Source: Oryzias latipes
Taxonomy: Eukaryota > Chordata > Actinopteri > Beloniformes > Adrianichthyidae
Reading direction: 5' to 3'
Assembly: GCF_002234675.1 (NCBI RefSeq)
Contig: NC_019864.2
Location: forward strand, 19,160,582-19,224,581
DNA length: 64,000 nt
Shown: positions 49,511 to 61,375 of the stretch, piece by piece
Position numbering within the stretch: position 1 is the first letter of the stretch
How the letters are laid out: each line of letters begins with the position of its first letter
The notes under the pieces: model-generated
What the model was told of the DNA's origin: nothing
The model's input: the letters and a program-made list of their open reading frames with translations, nothing else
Database searches by the model: none
Program-made: the position numbers and the translations under genes

Positions 49511-50521
49511 GCTCCTAATGTTCTCTGAGGATCATAACAATGGTCAGATACGATCAATGACAACATTCAATACAGGCAACTCGAAATATAAAACTGAAAA
49601 TGTTGTAGTAAATCTTTCTAAACTGAGTAGTTTTATATTGATTACCGGTACTAAAACTAAAAGCTTATGTGGATCATGTACAAGCAGCTAACTTCAACAA
49701 ACCTGGAAGCTACAGCGACAACAAATAAACTTCACACACAGTTAATATAACGACATTAATGTTTTAAATTTTACTTAAAAAAGTTAAAATATAAAACTAG
49801 TACTTAAATGGAGTGTACTTACCGTATAATGCTACCTATCTGCTCTCAAAGCTACACTTTCAACTACGCGCCAATAAACAGAAGTGGTCACAGACTCTGG
49901 CCAATAGGAGGCGAGCTGAAAAGGGGAGGCTATATTTAACTCGTTGGACTACATTTGTGGTCGGAGCTACTCTAGTAATTTCCAAACATTGTCCTGTCTC
50001 AACACTTTATTTCGCAAATTACAAAATGCTTTTGAATTGCGATAACTTTATTTATGTCAGAGTGCAACAACATGGATTTTCCTATGCCCCAATTTTAGCA
50101 CCGCCTTTGTGGAATGTACCCGTGTGAAATAGAACAACCCCAGCGAGCGTCCCTCCCCCTTCTCTCATACTGTCTGGAAAGTTCTCTGCCCTTCTAAAAC
50201 GCTTGTCAGAACCCGTACTGCCAGACAACGTTAACGGAAAGCATCCCCGCTCAAGTCCAGTCAGCTAGTTTGATACGTTTGATTAGTGGTAGCAGGTTTG
50301 GTTGCTTTCAGTTTCACACGGAAACGTGTATAGTTTAATATTAGCTAGAAAGCTAAGAGTTTGAGCGACGCATGTTAGCTTGACATTAATTTGTTGATAG
50401 TCGGCTCCTTGTTTGTGCACTTGGCGTGGTTTGAAGTAACCGTAGCTGTAGCCACCGTTGCTACTAACTAGTGTCAGTCAGTGGTCTCAGGTTTTGCTGC
50501 AAGTCCGACATTTGTCTAAAA
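49511..50521. promoter_or_regulatory. head-to-head ddx11/fkbp4 promoter interval
   Basis: About 1 kb separates the ddx11 ATG (minus) from the fkbp4 ATG (plus). It contains two CCAAT boxes (CGCCAATAA near 49870 and GGCCAATAGG near 49900) and a heat-shock-like inverted repeat GAAAGTTC at 50177-50184. The fkbp4 leader has an in-frame ATG at 50471, 17 codons before the conserved start. Whether this is one bidirectional promoter or two separate ones cannot be told from sequence. Confidence 0.5.
50177..50184. promoter_or_regulatory. candidate heat-shock element upstream of fkbp4
   Basis: GAA-AG-TTC forms the core GAAnnTTC inverted pair of an HSF1 site, about 340 bp upstream of the fkbp4 start. A third properly spaced GAA is not present, so it would be a minimal site. 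FKBP52 was first known as the heat-shock protein HSP56, which fits, but binding is unproven. Confidence 0.4.
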
Positions 50522-53500
50522 ATGACCGCAGAGGAGCAGTCAAACGAAGGACAGCACGCGATCCCGCTGGAAGGGGAAGACATCACACCAAAGAAAGATG
50601 GGGGTGTTCTAAAGGTAAACGGGTTTGTAATAAAGATCTTAACTGAAGCATATTGCTAGGTTAGCAGGCGCTTTTGGCTAAGCTAACGTTAGCCTATTTA
50701 TTAACGTTTGAGTTCAAACATATTTTCTGCAATCAGTTAGTGAATGTTCATGGTCAGTGAGAGCACAGTAAACATTTATCTTAAGTTTATTCGCAGAAGT
50801 TTTTGTTTGATGGTTTTTCTGGGAATTTATTGTTAGGTTATCAATTATATCGATCATGCAACCTAATCCAGTTCTAGAAAGGTCTGGAGCCATGAGCTGT
50901 TTTATAGAATTAAATGGTAGATTATATGCACAACCAGAACACTAAGCCCACCAGATTTAATTGTTAAGATTTGCGAGCCCACTGTATTTCAATAAATGAG
51001 GATTAAAACAAATTTACAGCTGCATTCATGGAGATTTGCTTTTGTTTTCGCAGGTTATTAAGAGGGAAGGTACAGGGACTGAACTCCCCATGACTGGTGA
51101 CAAAGTGTTTGTCCATTATGTGGGGACGCTCTTGGATGGGACACACTTTGACTCGAGCAGAGACAGAGGAGAAAAGTTTTCCTTTGAGTTGGGCAAAGGT
51201 TGGTTTCTAATCTTCTACCTGGCTGCAAAAAAATAAATAAAAATAAGTTTCAGTATCATGTGTTGTTGGGCAAACTCTATTCTATGATTATTTTACTGTA
51301 TTTGCTTGCTCAGAAAGCCTCTTTTTAGCGCATACATAATATTTACATACCATCATGGGGGTTGACAATGTTGTTTTTGCTGCAAAAAATGTATTCCTTA
51401 ATTTAATCATTTTTGATTGGGAATGTGTGACATTTTGCTGAAATCAGATTTACTTTAGTAATCCAGAATCCAAACTAATGAACATAATATACACTTAACT
51501 TGTTGGATGTATCTGTCGCCCCACTCATTAGGTACTGGTGACTCCTTAACTGTTAATCTAGAATAGGAGGACTTTAACCATTGTTATTTCTGGAGATAAA
51601 AGCTGGACAATTCATCAACTAAGGTTAAATGATTTGTTGCTAACAACTGTACATCACATCACGTCACATCAGTGCATTTTTGAATTTGTTTTGGACCAGG
51701 TAGTGAATACTTGCCTATTGCTATTGTGCAAATAGTTCAGACTGTATCATCTAACTTTATTCAGGTCAAGTAATAAAAGCATGGGACATTGGTGTGGCCA
51801 CAATGAAAGTAGGAGAGTTGTGCCAACTTGTCTGCAAGCCAGAGTATGCTTATGGATCTGCAGGCAGCCCACCCAAGATACCCCCAAATTCCACTCTTGT
51901 TTTTGAGGTAAGTTTTTGTATGCATAGAGTTCTGGTATTGCATTAGAGACAAGCCACATAAATGTACACGTCTGCTGGAAACATTCAAAAATATTGGGGC
52001 GTTTAAATCTACTGTAATGACTAAAATAAATTAAAAGCCAGTAAATACTTTTTCAAATTCTGTCAGGTATTCAGTGGTAATAATCTCCAAAATGATCTTG
52101 CATAGTGTTAGAAAAACAGAGAACTCAAGGGTATGTATTAATCATTGAGATTATTTTTTTCTACTCTCTTTTAGGTTGAACTGTTTGATTTTCGAGGAGA
52201 AGATATAACAGAGGATGAAGATGGAGGAATCATTCGACGTATTATCACTAAGGGGGAGGGATATTCAAAGCCAAATGAAGGGGCTACTGTTGAAGGTACA
52301 TCCATCTGAATTGTTTTTTTCCTCTTTTCTGATTAATATAACATTGTACACCTAAATTGAACTTGATCTTGATCTGTATTTATTGAAAGTTTGATTAAAT
52401 ACTGGAAACTGTATTAGGACTAGTACCATAGTGAGTTAATCTTATACAAATTTTAACTGGCTAAAAGCAAACAGTTGCATTTAAAACAATATTTTTTCTG
52501 TGAAATTCCAATAAATACAATGATATCCAATTAGAATAGTTTTTGAGGTCACGTTTTACTTAAATCCCATATTTGCTGCATTACTCAGTTGTCTCACAAA
52601 GTTTTTACTATATAGTGAACTCCTTTCTTATGTTAAATATTGAACGTAGTTATCTTCAATTAATTTGTATTTTTAATTATTTCTGTGTTCAATCTAGTCC
52701 CATTCAGAAAACATTAACAGCAATGTCACAGAAAAATGAGATGTGTTTACCCATCATTCCCAAAGCTTTACACAAGTCGGTCACACAGTAAACCTATGAG
52801 AGTGACCCCACCTGACCTGCACACTTCTATCCCCTCTCAGTCACTGTGCAGGGTACTCATGATGAACGCATTTTTGACGAGAGAGAACTGAAATTTGAGA
52901 TTGGAGATGGAGAAAGTTTTAACTTGCCAGCTGGGTTGGAGAAGGCTATCATGGCCATGGAGCAGGGCGAGGAGGCCTTATTCACCATTAAGCCTAAGTA
53001 TGATTACATATAATTGTAAAGACTGTAGTTCTTCAGTTTCAGTTTTCTTAAAATGGCCAAATATTAGACTATAGTGTTGTAAAGCCAGTTTAATGCAGTA
53101 ACGGTTGTAAAGTAGCTTATAAAATTACCAGTTCTAACAATTTGTATGACAAATGTTTTCTACACTATAGATTATAATTGTTTGTTTTACCTATTCTTAC
53201 TTTAGGTATGGCTATGGTAATGCAGGGAATGCAAAGTTGAACATTCCTGCTGGAGCAACACTGCAGTACAAGATTAAACTCACGGCCTTTGAGAAGGTAA
53301 ACAGATCTGGATTATGTACTGCATGTTCTGCTTTTCCTAAAACTGCTGCGTTACGAGTACTTTCTTACAAAAACAGGCAAAGGAGTCATGGGAAATGAAC
53401 ACACCAGAAAAGTTGGAGCAAAGCAGTATCATCAAAGAGAAAGGAACACAATATTTTAAGGTACTTTTTTTTTTTTTTTTTTTTTTTTTTAAGGAGCACA

Positions 53501-55154
53501 CATTATTCCTGGAATCAAACACCTCGTGATTCTTTGATGTTCTGCAACCTGTCAATTCATGTACCACAGGATGGAAAATACAAGCAGGCATCTGTTCAGT
53601 ACAAAAAGATAGTTTCATGGCTGGAACATGAGTCTGGTTTGTCAGAGGAAGATGAGAAGAAGGCGAAGACGTTGAGGCTGGCTGCACATTTGAACCTGGC
53701 CATGTGCTACCTTAAACTTCACGAACCAAACCAAGCTTTGGAAAACTGTGACAAAGTATGGAAATGTATCATTTTGAAGTTACTTTGTGTTTTTTATTTT
53801 CTTATGTCTACATTCTACCTGTCTGTTGATTATGTTTACATGACAAAAAGACCACCTCTATACTCCATTGACAGGCTTTGGAGATGGACGCCTCCAATGA
53901 AAAGGCCCTGTTTCGAAGGGGGGAGGCACTTTTTGCTATGAATGAGTTTGACAAGGCAAGAGATGACTTCCAACGAGTAGTTCAGCTGTATCCTGCCAAC
54001 AAGGCTGCCAAGAGTCAGGTACGACATCACCAGAGAAGATCCAAACTTTTCATCTATTTCCCTTTACAGTTTTTCTTTAATAAACTTAAGATAAGAGAGA
54101 ATTTAAGATGGAAACATCTAAACCTAAACTAAGATTTGATGGTTTGGTGCTTTTTTTGAAATCACAAGGTACTAAAACCTGCTAGCCTCTTATTGTATAT
54201 TAGATATAGGTATTATATTATTTTGTATTAGAGTTACTCTACCATCCACTGTAACAGTATGTGATACTATTTGAAAAATTAATTTTCAAATCATTAAAAT
54301 TGTGTCCTTTCAAAATCTTAATTTGTAAGAAAATACCATTTCTATTAATACTAGGTTTTATACATGTTTATCAGTGTGCTGAGTATGCTGTATTTTCATA
54401 CACTCACAAAAATTAACTATGATATCAGACTTGGTTTTCAAAATGAATTGTAAAAAATTTCTGTGCAATCAATGCGAAGAAATGGTTTGCAGAGAAAAGT
54501 TAAGTAGATTGTCTAAAGTTGTGCAAATGTTTTATTTTTTTTATTACATTACAAAGTTAGACAGCCTACTCCCATCTGAAATACCTCATCCTTTGCATCA
54601 GCAAGTTGAACTTTTAGAACAACACTGAGTGTTGCATTATTGTTTAGTTTTACATTAAGAGATGCCAAACGTTTAACTTGTTTTCAAAACTGTGGCAAGT
54701 TATATTTCTTAAACACAAAAAAGTCATGGAATAAGGAAAACAGTTTCAATTCAAAAAAGTTGGAGATAATGAGTTACAATTATAGTTTGGATTGTGTGGT
54801 ACTTTACATGTCTGAAAATGTTAACCTTGATGCATGTTTTATCTTTTCAGGTCATGCTCTGCCAGAAACGTCTGAAGGAGCAGCATGAGAAAGACAAACG
54901 CATTTATGCCAACATGTTCCAGAAATTTGCAGAGAGGGACTCGAAGGTAATTATCTATTTCGTACAATAACCACTAGAGGGCATAACTAGCCTGTCTTTA
55001 TGTAGTCAGAGACATGAAAAAGTTCTAATGTGGTTTCTTCTTTTTGGAGCAGAAAGAAGCAGGAAAGGTAAAGAGTGACAACAAGGAGAATGGAACTGAG
55101 GAAATGGAGGTGGAGAATGGAGAACAGGAAGTTGCAAGTGAAGCAAAAGCATAA
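50522..55154 (+). CDS. fkbp4: FKBP4 (FKBP52), HSP90 co-chaperone and peptidyl-prolyl isomerase, complete in 11 exons
   Basis: Exons: 50522-50614, 51054-51198, 51765-51907, 52175-52295, 52841-52997, 53206-53296, 53377-53460, 53570-53755, 53875-54018, 54851-54946, 55053-55154. The sum is 1362 nt, 453 aa (human 459); all phases close and introns are GT-AG. Seen: FK1 isomerase domain about res 32-138 with active-site residues Y53, D64 and W86; an acidic hinge ([11 protein letters not shown]) where the family carries a CK2 site; FK2 domain about 150-253; TPR helices about 265-395 ([26 protein letters not shown]) that bind the HSP90 MEEVD tail; and a charged C-terminus. Known role: matures steroid-receptor-HSP90 complexes and links them to dynein. 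The start is set by family alignment (MTAEE) although an in-frame ATG lies 51 nt upstream. The third helical block and tail distinguish it from FKBP5 only moderately; FKBP4 is preferred for the hinge and acidic tail. Confidence 0.95.
50615..51053. other. fkbp4 intron 1, no recognised feature
   Basis: A 439-bp AT-rich intron. No repeats or frames of interest were seen. Confidence 0.6.
51199..51764. other. fkbp4 intron 2, no recognised feature
   Basis: A 566-bp intron that splits the FK1 domain. Only a short 'acatcacatcacgtcacatc' tandem patch near 51652 was noted. Confidence 0.6.
52296..52840. other. fkbp4 intron 4, no recognised feature
   Basis: A 545-bp AT-rich intron between the FK1/hinge exon and the FK2 exon. 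Confidence 0.6.
53465..53490. repeat. poly(T) run next to the fkbp4 exon 7 donor
   Basis: About 26 consecutive T residues begin four bases after the GTAC donor of intron 7. The intron is only 109 bp, so the run makes up a quarter of it. Confidence 0.85.
54019..54850. other. fkbp4 intron 9, no recognised feature
   Basis: An 832-bp AT-rich intron after the TPR exons. The small open frames have no family signature. Confidence 0.6.
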
Positions 55155-57425
55155 ATGAAGATCCATATCCCTGTGGTTCAACTGTATTTAGACTTTTGTA
55201 ACTGGGTATTCAGGCCACCAATGTTGAAAGTGTGGTTGTGTGTATGCAGAACGTGAGAATGAGTCTGATAGCGAGCACTGACCCTAGTGCGTCTTTCTCC
55301 ATGTCTAAGCTTTTTGCTGTGGCAGCTAGCTGAGTGAGTGGAGCATCCTCAGCTGACGGCCCTATGGGATGGGAATTTCATGGATTAAATAGTCACCACC
55401 TTAACTCCAAACCTGTCAACTCACAGCTTTAAACTGTGCATGTTATTTTCCCCAGCATTCTAGGTATAAACAAGTCTATTGCAAATGTAGAATTTCCAAA
55501 CCCTCAACTGTGAAGGGCTATACTTTTTTTCTGTCTTGAACCCTTTGTTTATTTGATATGTTCCTCCTTTAGCCTCTTGATGGGCCTCTTGATCAATCCC
55601 TGAAGTTGCGACTGTTTGCATAGTTCTTAATTTTAAATGTTAGTGCCTGTGTGTCCAAAAAGTGTGTATACTTAAGAAGCACTGTGGAGAGAGGCATGGT
55701 GGAGAAACTCAGTTTAATCCCTGGGATTACAGGACTGTTCTCATTTTCTCTGAAATATTCATACTTCTCCTTCCCCTTTCTGTTATCGTGTTTGTGCTAT
55801 TGATCTTCTCAGAGATATCAACGGAAAATGTTTTCAAGCAGCTACTGTAATATTTGTGAGTTTATGCTGAAAAGTTGAGGGAAACGTTTCTCAGCTTATA
55901 AAGAAATCTATGAAAATGTGCATATACAGCTTATTACAGAAGTCAGTTAGGAACAATTATAGAAAGAGGTTCATTTTAATATTCAGGGTCAAGTTGAATC
56001 AAATATCCAACCCAAAGTTGGGTTTATCCTTTGGGGGAACGCTCACTGGTCGCTGGATTCTGACAAATAAGAAACGTAACTTGCAGATTTCTTTTTTTAT
56101 TTTGCATAATGCTTTTTTATGTTAACAGTTAAGTTCTCCTGTATTTTTCTGTGTGTAATTTGTACACTTAAAAACGTTTGAAATCTGTGTTTACACTAAA
56201 AATAAAGAATAAGAAATTCATGTGATGGTTGAACTTTGTGTGAAAACTATTTGGCATTTATGCTAATGCATTCCAAAAGGATTTTTTTAGTGCATCATTT
56301 GGTTGTTTAATTAGAGGCACCACTGGATCTCATTTTCACTAAAATGTTATCATGGCGTTTTTCCCCCCTCCCAATAATGATGCATCGTTCATTGTACACC
56401 AGCCTCTTCCTATCCAACAAGTTTTTCTTCAATGTTCGTCTTCCATGATGACTGCAAATTTTTCAGGGAAAGGTTATGTAATGAATATACATTCAAAACA
56501 ATCCAGTTCGGCACGTTCAGAACTGCAGAATGCTTTAAAAATAAGTTTTAAAATTATGGTTATCCTACATTTGCCACAATGTGGCTATAGGAAATAAAGC
56601 TTGAACATTGTATGACTCTTTCTGTTTTTAAAATCTGGGGAAAAATTGACAAAATAGCTTTTAGCTACATATTTCTCCATTTGGTTTAGGACAGAAAAAA
56701 TACGCTTAACTCGTTAGAAGGTAGAAAGAAGTCTACTAGAAAGAATTCACTCTGGTCCGTCAAGAAACAGTTCTTCCTAATAAAACCCACGGAAAATAAA
56801 GTTTTTTTTTTATCCCCCTTTGGATTAAGCTACCAAAAACCCTTGCTAACACTTTTGACGGGAAACGGTCAGATACGGTAAAACAATCTAGAAAAACTCG
56901 TAAGGACAGGAGTAATTTTACCGATTTTTACAATGTTATTTTCCTCGTAGGCGGGTTTGGGGCGAGGGGTTGCTGGGAAGCATTTCTGTCGCCAAAACCT
57001 GCTGAGTACAGGTAAGCCACGGGGAGGTGGCGTTACCTGGTGGCTCCTCACGTTCACCCCTTCAGACATCAAGGGGACTCTGCTGTAAATTACACACCAA
57101 CAAGTACAACGAATTTCCGGAATGGACTTTCAAAATAATAAAGTGCTACTCAAGTATTTCATTGATAACGACGCCGTATTATTAGTACTCAGAAAAAAAT
57201 GGTATTCTTCTAGCATAATAAATGTAGGTGTTTTCCAATTCAAAAGAGACATTGCGCTCGTGTGTATGAATATTTTTTATTTTGAAATGTCATGCTTTTA
57301 TTTTGCCTGTCCACCGGCCCCAGTCATACAGCGATTTTCTCTCTTGACAGGGTCGTGATTTAGTGAGATTGGTTTGAGTTTTCGTCCTTCGGTTCACTCT
57401 TTGTGTTGCTCTGTGTGCGACTTAA
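55155..57425. other. fkbp4 3' UTR (to about 56225) and spacer
   Basis: The fkbp4 3' UTR of about 1.05 kb ends at an AATAAA at 56202-56207. A further GAAATAAA near 56592 could serve a longer form. Beyond it, a good donor (CAG|GTAAGC at 57011/57012) follows a moderately GC-rich stretch and could end an untranslated exon of the next gene or an unannotated transcript. Nothing else is recognised. Confidence 0.45.
56202..56207 (+). terminator. fkbp4: fkbp4 poly(A) signal
   Basis: A canonical AATAAA lies about 1.05 kb after the stop codon, followed by a T/GT-rich stretch (gtgatggttgaactttgtgt). Confidence 0.6.
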
Positions 57426-57497
57426 ATGGGAGAGCAGCCTGGGCAGATTTTCACAATTAGCCCTCTCAGTGACCAGGAGCAACAGGAAACCCTATGA
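57426..57497 (+). other. upstream ORF in the presumed 5' leader of the last gene
   Basis: ATG at 57426 opens 23 codons (starts MGEQPGQIFTISPL) and stops at TGA 57495-57497, 254 nt before the next gene's ATG. If the leader is unspliced this would be a translated uORF. The peptide looks protein-like but I do not recognise it. Confidence 0.3.
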
Positions 57498-57751
57498 AAT
57501 ATTCAGATTCCCGATAGCAATCGGAGCAGGTTAACGCCACCTAGTCTCAGGTCAAGGAAAGGTGGACTCACTGTTCGCGGGATGCGAGCCACCGGCGGAG
57601 ACGTGCAGCGGCTTTGCTCGGAGTGCCGGTAGCGCGCACACGGAACCAGTGAACGGCTGACTCACGGACTCGCGTCCGGTTCTCTTCTGATGGTAGAGCG
57701 GACGATTGCACCAGCGGGCTCGTCGGTACCACGTTTCCCCCCGGAGCCAAG

Positions 57752-57884
57752 ATGATCCGGGCGTTTTTCCCCCTGAAGAAAATGCGGCGAAATTACAGAT
57801 ACTTTCTGCTTGGGGCAATTTTGCTGGTCGGAGCTGTGGCTGTCTACAATGAATTCATCGCTTCAAGCGTGTGGAGAAGTGATA
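57752..57884 (+). CDS. b4galnt3: first coding exon of a type II membrane protein, probably beta-1,4-N-acetylgalactosaminyltransferase 3
   Basis: The ATG sits in a good Kozak context (gccaagATGa). The exon encodes 44 codons plus one base and ends at the donor GTAAGT (57885). The protein has a short basic cytosolic tail (KKMRRNYRYF), then one hydrophobic segment about res 18-31 (FLLGAILLVGAVAV) and a lumenal start YNEFIASSVW. This is the signal-anchor layout of Golgi glycosyltransferases. The pattern resembles the B4GALNT3 N-terminus (basic tail, anchor, YxExxAS), and B4GALNT3 lies near IQSEC3 in human 12p13.33. Family enzymes make LacdiNAc on N- and O-glycans. The catalytic exons are outside the window, so the gene name is an inference; the existence of an exon is more secure. 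Confidence 0.5.
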
Positions 57885-58233
57885 GTAAGTCTGGCCACAA
57901 GTAGACTCACAGGCTCATTTATCATGCTTTTAAAAACTATTTTTTTTAATGAAAAACGTTTCGAAAAGTCAAAATTCTGTGTGTAAAGTTTCCAAAATAC
58001 AGGAGTACAAACACAGCAAGTTTTTGATTTGTTGAGAATATTTATTAACCTAAATATCTAACTCTATATTGTAAAAGTTAACTTTTATGTTGCTAAATGA
58101 AATTTATATTTTAGGAGGTCGTGCCAATTAGAAGATGCTGCAATTATAGGAAAGTATTGTTTACTTCAAAAAAGTTCAATCCCATTGCAATTTAATGATT
58201 AAATTGGACCATTCCTGCCCTGCACTACTTGTG

Positions 58234-58250
58234 TTCTCTCTCTCTCTTTA

Positions 58251-58345
<95 letters not shown>

Positions 58346-58352
58346 CATATAT
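58234..58352. repeat. (CT)n, poly(A), then long (AT)n microsatellite
   Basis: A CT run (58234-58247) passes into an A run and then about 90 bp of AT dinucleotides with a few C substitutions. It is likely hypervariable. The Ile/Tyr-rich frames across it are artefacts. Confidence 0.9.
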
Positions 58353-59449
58353 TCTGGAAACAAGTTGTATAGTGATATGCTGTACAGAATAAGTTGCAAC
58401 AGATTCTTTCTTTTAATTCATGTTTTTTTATTTTTGTTTTATTTTGAAATGAAACGGTAGCTTGCATCAGATGAAACCGCCAGATCTACAGAGAGCAGTC
58501 AGTTTAAGTATGTCAGCCAGAGATGTGGGGAAGAGAGGTCAGAAGGTCACATAACATCTAGACTCTCAGAAGGAAGTCAAGTCTTGCACTATGTAACCAA
58601 ACGTTTTGCACTTTATCTTTGCTGCACCCTGCTGTTCCAATTGTGGTGGGGTTTTTTTTTTGCTTTTTGTTTTTGCTTACACACACCAATAGATTCATGA
58701 CATGAAACCACCATGACAGAGCAGATGGAGATGAAATGAACAGGCATTTTCATTCTTATGTCAACCCACAACAGAAAAACAACACTTTGCATTGTCTCAG
58801 GACAAAAAAAAAAAAAACCTACTTGCTCTGGCAAGTAAACCTGCACGTCAGGGTGAATTGCAGGGCTTTTATTTACCCGCATTCCTTAATTGTTGCCCCC
58901 TGTTTAACAGTACACCCTATAGAGAGAGGTGTGCTGGAAATGCTTGTCATAGAGCTGAAAATGAGTCATCTTTACGGGTACAATATCAGCAGCGCTAAAT
59001 ACCACACGATGACACAGATTACTTAGACCACTTAGACTGTAGTTATCTAACTTGTCCTTGCAGAAAGCGTTCAAAATCCTTTATCTCACATGTTCCATTG
59101 CTTAGTTTTGAGGAACGTTTTAGCTACGTAGTTTCAATATTGGCTCTAATTCTCTTCCGGTTTGTGGAAGTGGGAACTTTCAAATGTTCAAATATCTTTC
59201 TGTTTTCTATTTTAAAAAAATCAGATCACAACTAAGTGGAAAAACATGATATTTGTGATGACAGAAATGTATCTATTTATAAAAAGTGTGCATATCTTAC
59301 TAAGGGGCCTTGGCTCCTATCTGTGGTGAAAGACAGACGAACAGGGTCACACTAACTATTCACCAATGTATGTCCTAACAAACTCAGAATTACTTAATAG
59401 AAAACAATCCATAAAGTCTTAAGTTCAATCTCCAAATGATTCCTGACTG

Positions 59450-59535
59450 TGTGCAGCCTTTCACCCCCAGGAGATGGGTGAAATGCGGAGAACAAATTTC
59501 ACTCACCTTGATGCGTGACACCTAATGGGATTTGG
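59450..59535. mobile_element. SINE-type 3' tail fragment
   Basis: The stretch gatgggtgaaatgcggagaa then caaatttcactcaccttgat and gcgtgacacctaatgggatt has the look of the conserved tail of teleost SINEs. The head is missing, and MITE copy D begins directly after it. Confidence 0.45.
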
Positions 59536-59544
59536 TAACTTTTT

Positions 59545-59920
59545 ACACGCTAGCTTACAGCAACTTACAACCCCAACACCAACAAAAATGGAAAGCAATG
59601 TTGGAGCTATCCATCTGTACAGTTTTGAGCCTGATGCCAGCTCAAAGAAAAATTGATCTATTTGTCTGCAAGAAGAATCGGAATGGAGCAGAGCAGGGAG
59701 ATTGTAGCTTGTTGTAGTAGCTCCTATGTCACAAGTACAAGATTTTTCCGAACATTTTTATTGTCCCCTCTTGATTCACCATGATTTTAATTAAAAAAAA
59801 CACACACACACAATTTTTAGGCTTAATTTTAATTATGTACAGTATGTCCCCAATCATGAGAAAAATGTCACTAAAACATGTTAAAAACACCAAAAGCCCA
59901 ATTTTCATGCGACTGGATCT
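59545..59920 (+). mobile_element. TTAA-flanked MITE, copy D (5' truncated)
   Basis: It begins within the family block (cgctagcttacagc) and ends at CGACTGGATCT followed by TTAA (59921-59924). It keeps the ORF remnant with an ATG at 59588: SNVGAIHLYSFEPDASS, then a break. The tail block aaaacaccaaaagcccaatt is shared with copies A and B. Confidence 0.75.
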
Positions 59921-60238
59921 TTAAAGTATTGCAGGCATTTGTTTACAACAGCTCAGTAACATAAGTTTGGATGAATAAAAAGATAAACTGAATCTAAAAA
60001 GGAAGTTGGAATCTCATTTTTTGTATAAGAAAGATTTCTCTAGTCAAATATCATTATGTTAACAGTATGCAAACGGCAGTTTAACTAGTATGACAACTGT
60101 TCAGTTATCACCACCTAAAGGAATCATTGCGTCTTGGCATGAAATATGCAGTAGGAAAAAACGTGTTGCTTTTAAGTTGACGTGTTCAATGTCTTGCAGG
60201 TTTGAAAACTCGTTTTTGTTACCTTGGTGTTTGAGCAT

Positions 60239-60273
60239 GGGGGGGGCGGGGGGGCGGGGGGGGGGGGGGGGGG
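60239..60273. repeat. G-run, G-quadruplex-prone
   Basis: Thirty-five bases of G interrupted by two C residues. Such a tract can fold as a G-quadruplex on the plus strand. It is also a typical site of sequencing length error. Confidence 0.85.
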
Positions 60274-60602
60274 TTGAAACCTGTTTTCCCAAGGGTGATT
60301 TCTACTAGAGAAATCTGGTTTCTCAATAAGTACATTAGTTTGACAAAGGATGCTAATACTCACAATCAGCTTTGACTAAAGGGAACCAAGGATTTCCCAT
60401 TACGTAGGAAACCTTGTCGCTGCGGCATATGTAAACATGAAAGATAATAAGAAAAAAAGAAGTTATCTTTACATGGATGCATTTATGCTGGCGCGTTTGG
60501 TACACACCAAAGTTTTGTCTGAGGATCAGCTTCATTTATCAAGTTTGAGAGCTAACCTCAATTTTGACTATACTTTACTTTACTTTCAAACAGACCCTAG
60601 GG

Positions 60603-61375
60603 TTAGATTAGATTAGATTAGATTAGATTAGATTAGATTAGATTTATTAATCCCACGAATGGGAAATTCCCTTGTCACAGTAGCATGGAGTTTGGCACAA
60701 GTATGTGCAGACAGTAATGACGAGTTAAAAACAAATACACATTTTGAAAGAATATATACAAAAATAAGAGTGTTCTGAAAAATAAACAGGGAAAATGATG
60801 TACAGGAATATAGAGGTCATCTGTATATACAGTTTTGGTACAGTAGAAATTAGGCCTGCACAATATACCGCAAATTTATTGTTATCTCGACATTAAGCTG
60901 TGCAATATGCATACCGCAAAAGACGGCGAAAATCGCAATAAATGGTTACCTTAAATTTGCTAAAACAATCTCATGGCAGCTTGAAATATTGAACAACTGA
61001 AATAAATCCCTTTATGCATTTAACCAATCGGAAGGACCCGTTTACGTTGTTGATCAATCAGATGAGCCCTTTTATGTTTGATGTTTGCCTCCTACGTCGA
61101 CGTGGGTCATTTGGAGTCTAATTTTTAAACTGTTGCAGTGAACACGGAAATTATGTTTTTGGTTGTTTTGCTATTTGTTTATATACCGCGAATTATATCG
61201 TTATCGCAATATTAATCACCAATATCGCATATCGCGAGTTTTCCTCATATCGTGCAGCCCTAGTAGAAATAAAAAACTGGTGTTGAACTGTCTGATGGCA
61301 GCTAGGATGAAGGACCTGCGGTAGCGTTCCTTTTTGCATCGTGGGTGCAGCAGTCTGCCTGTTTCCCTACATGGG
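60603..61375 (-). mobile_element. 3' end of a Rex1/CR1-like LINE, minus strand, interrupted
   Basis: On the minus strand, 61275-61375 encodes a typical LINE ORF2 C-terminus (RRLLHPRCKKERYRRSFILA then AIRQFN). The 3' UTR ends in gggatt-aataaat and a (TAATC)n tail at 60603-60647, as these LINEs do. The 3' UTR is split by the hAT-like MITE at 60851-61262. The rest of the ORF is missing (5' truncation). Confidence 0.7.
60851..61262. mobile_element. hAT-like MITE, 412 bp, with perfect 8-bp target duplication
   Basis: The ends TAGGCCTGCACAATAT and ATATCGTGCAGCCCTA are inverted repeats. The 8-bp gtagaaat is present at 60843-60850 and 61263-61270 without mismatch, so the insertion is fairly young. 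The interior is rich in 'atatcgc' motifs typical of this teleost MITE. It landed in the LINE's 3' UTR. Confidence 0.85.

Noticed and set aside
58199..58467. Ile/Tyr-rich minus-strand frames
   Set aside because: They translate the (AT)n microsatellite.
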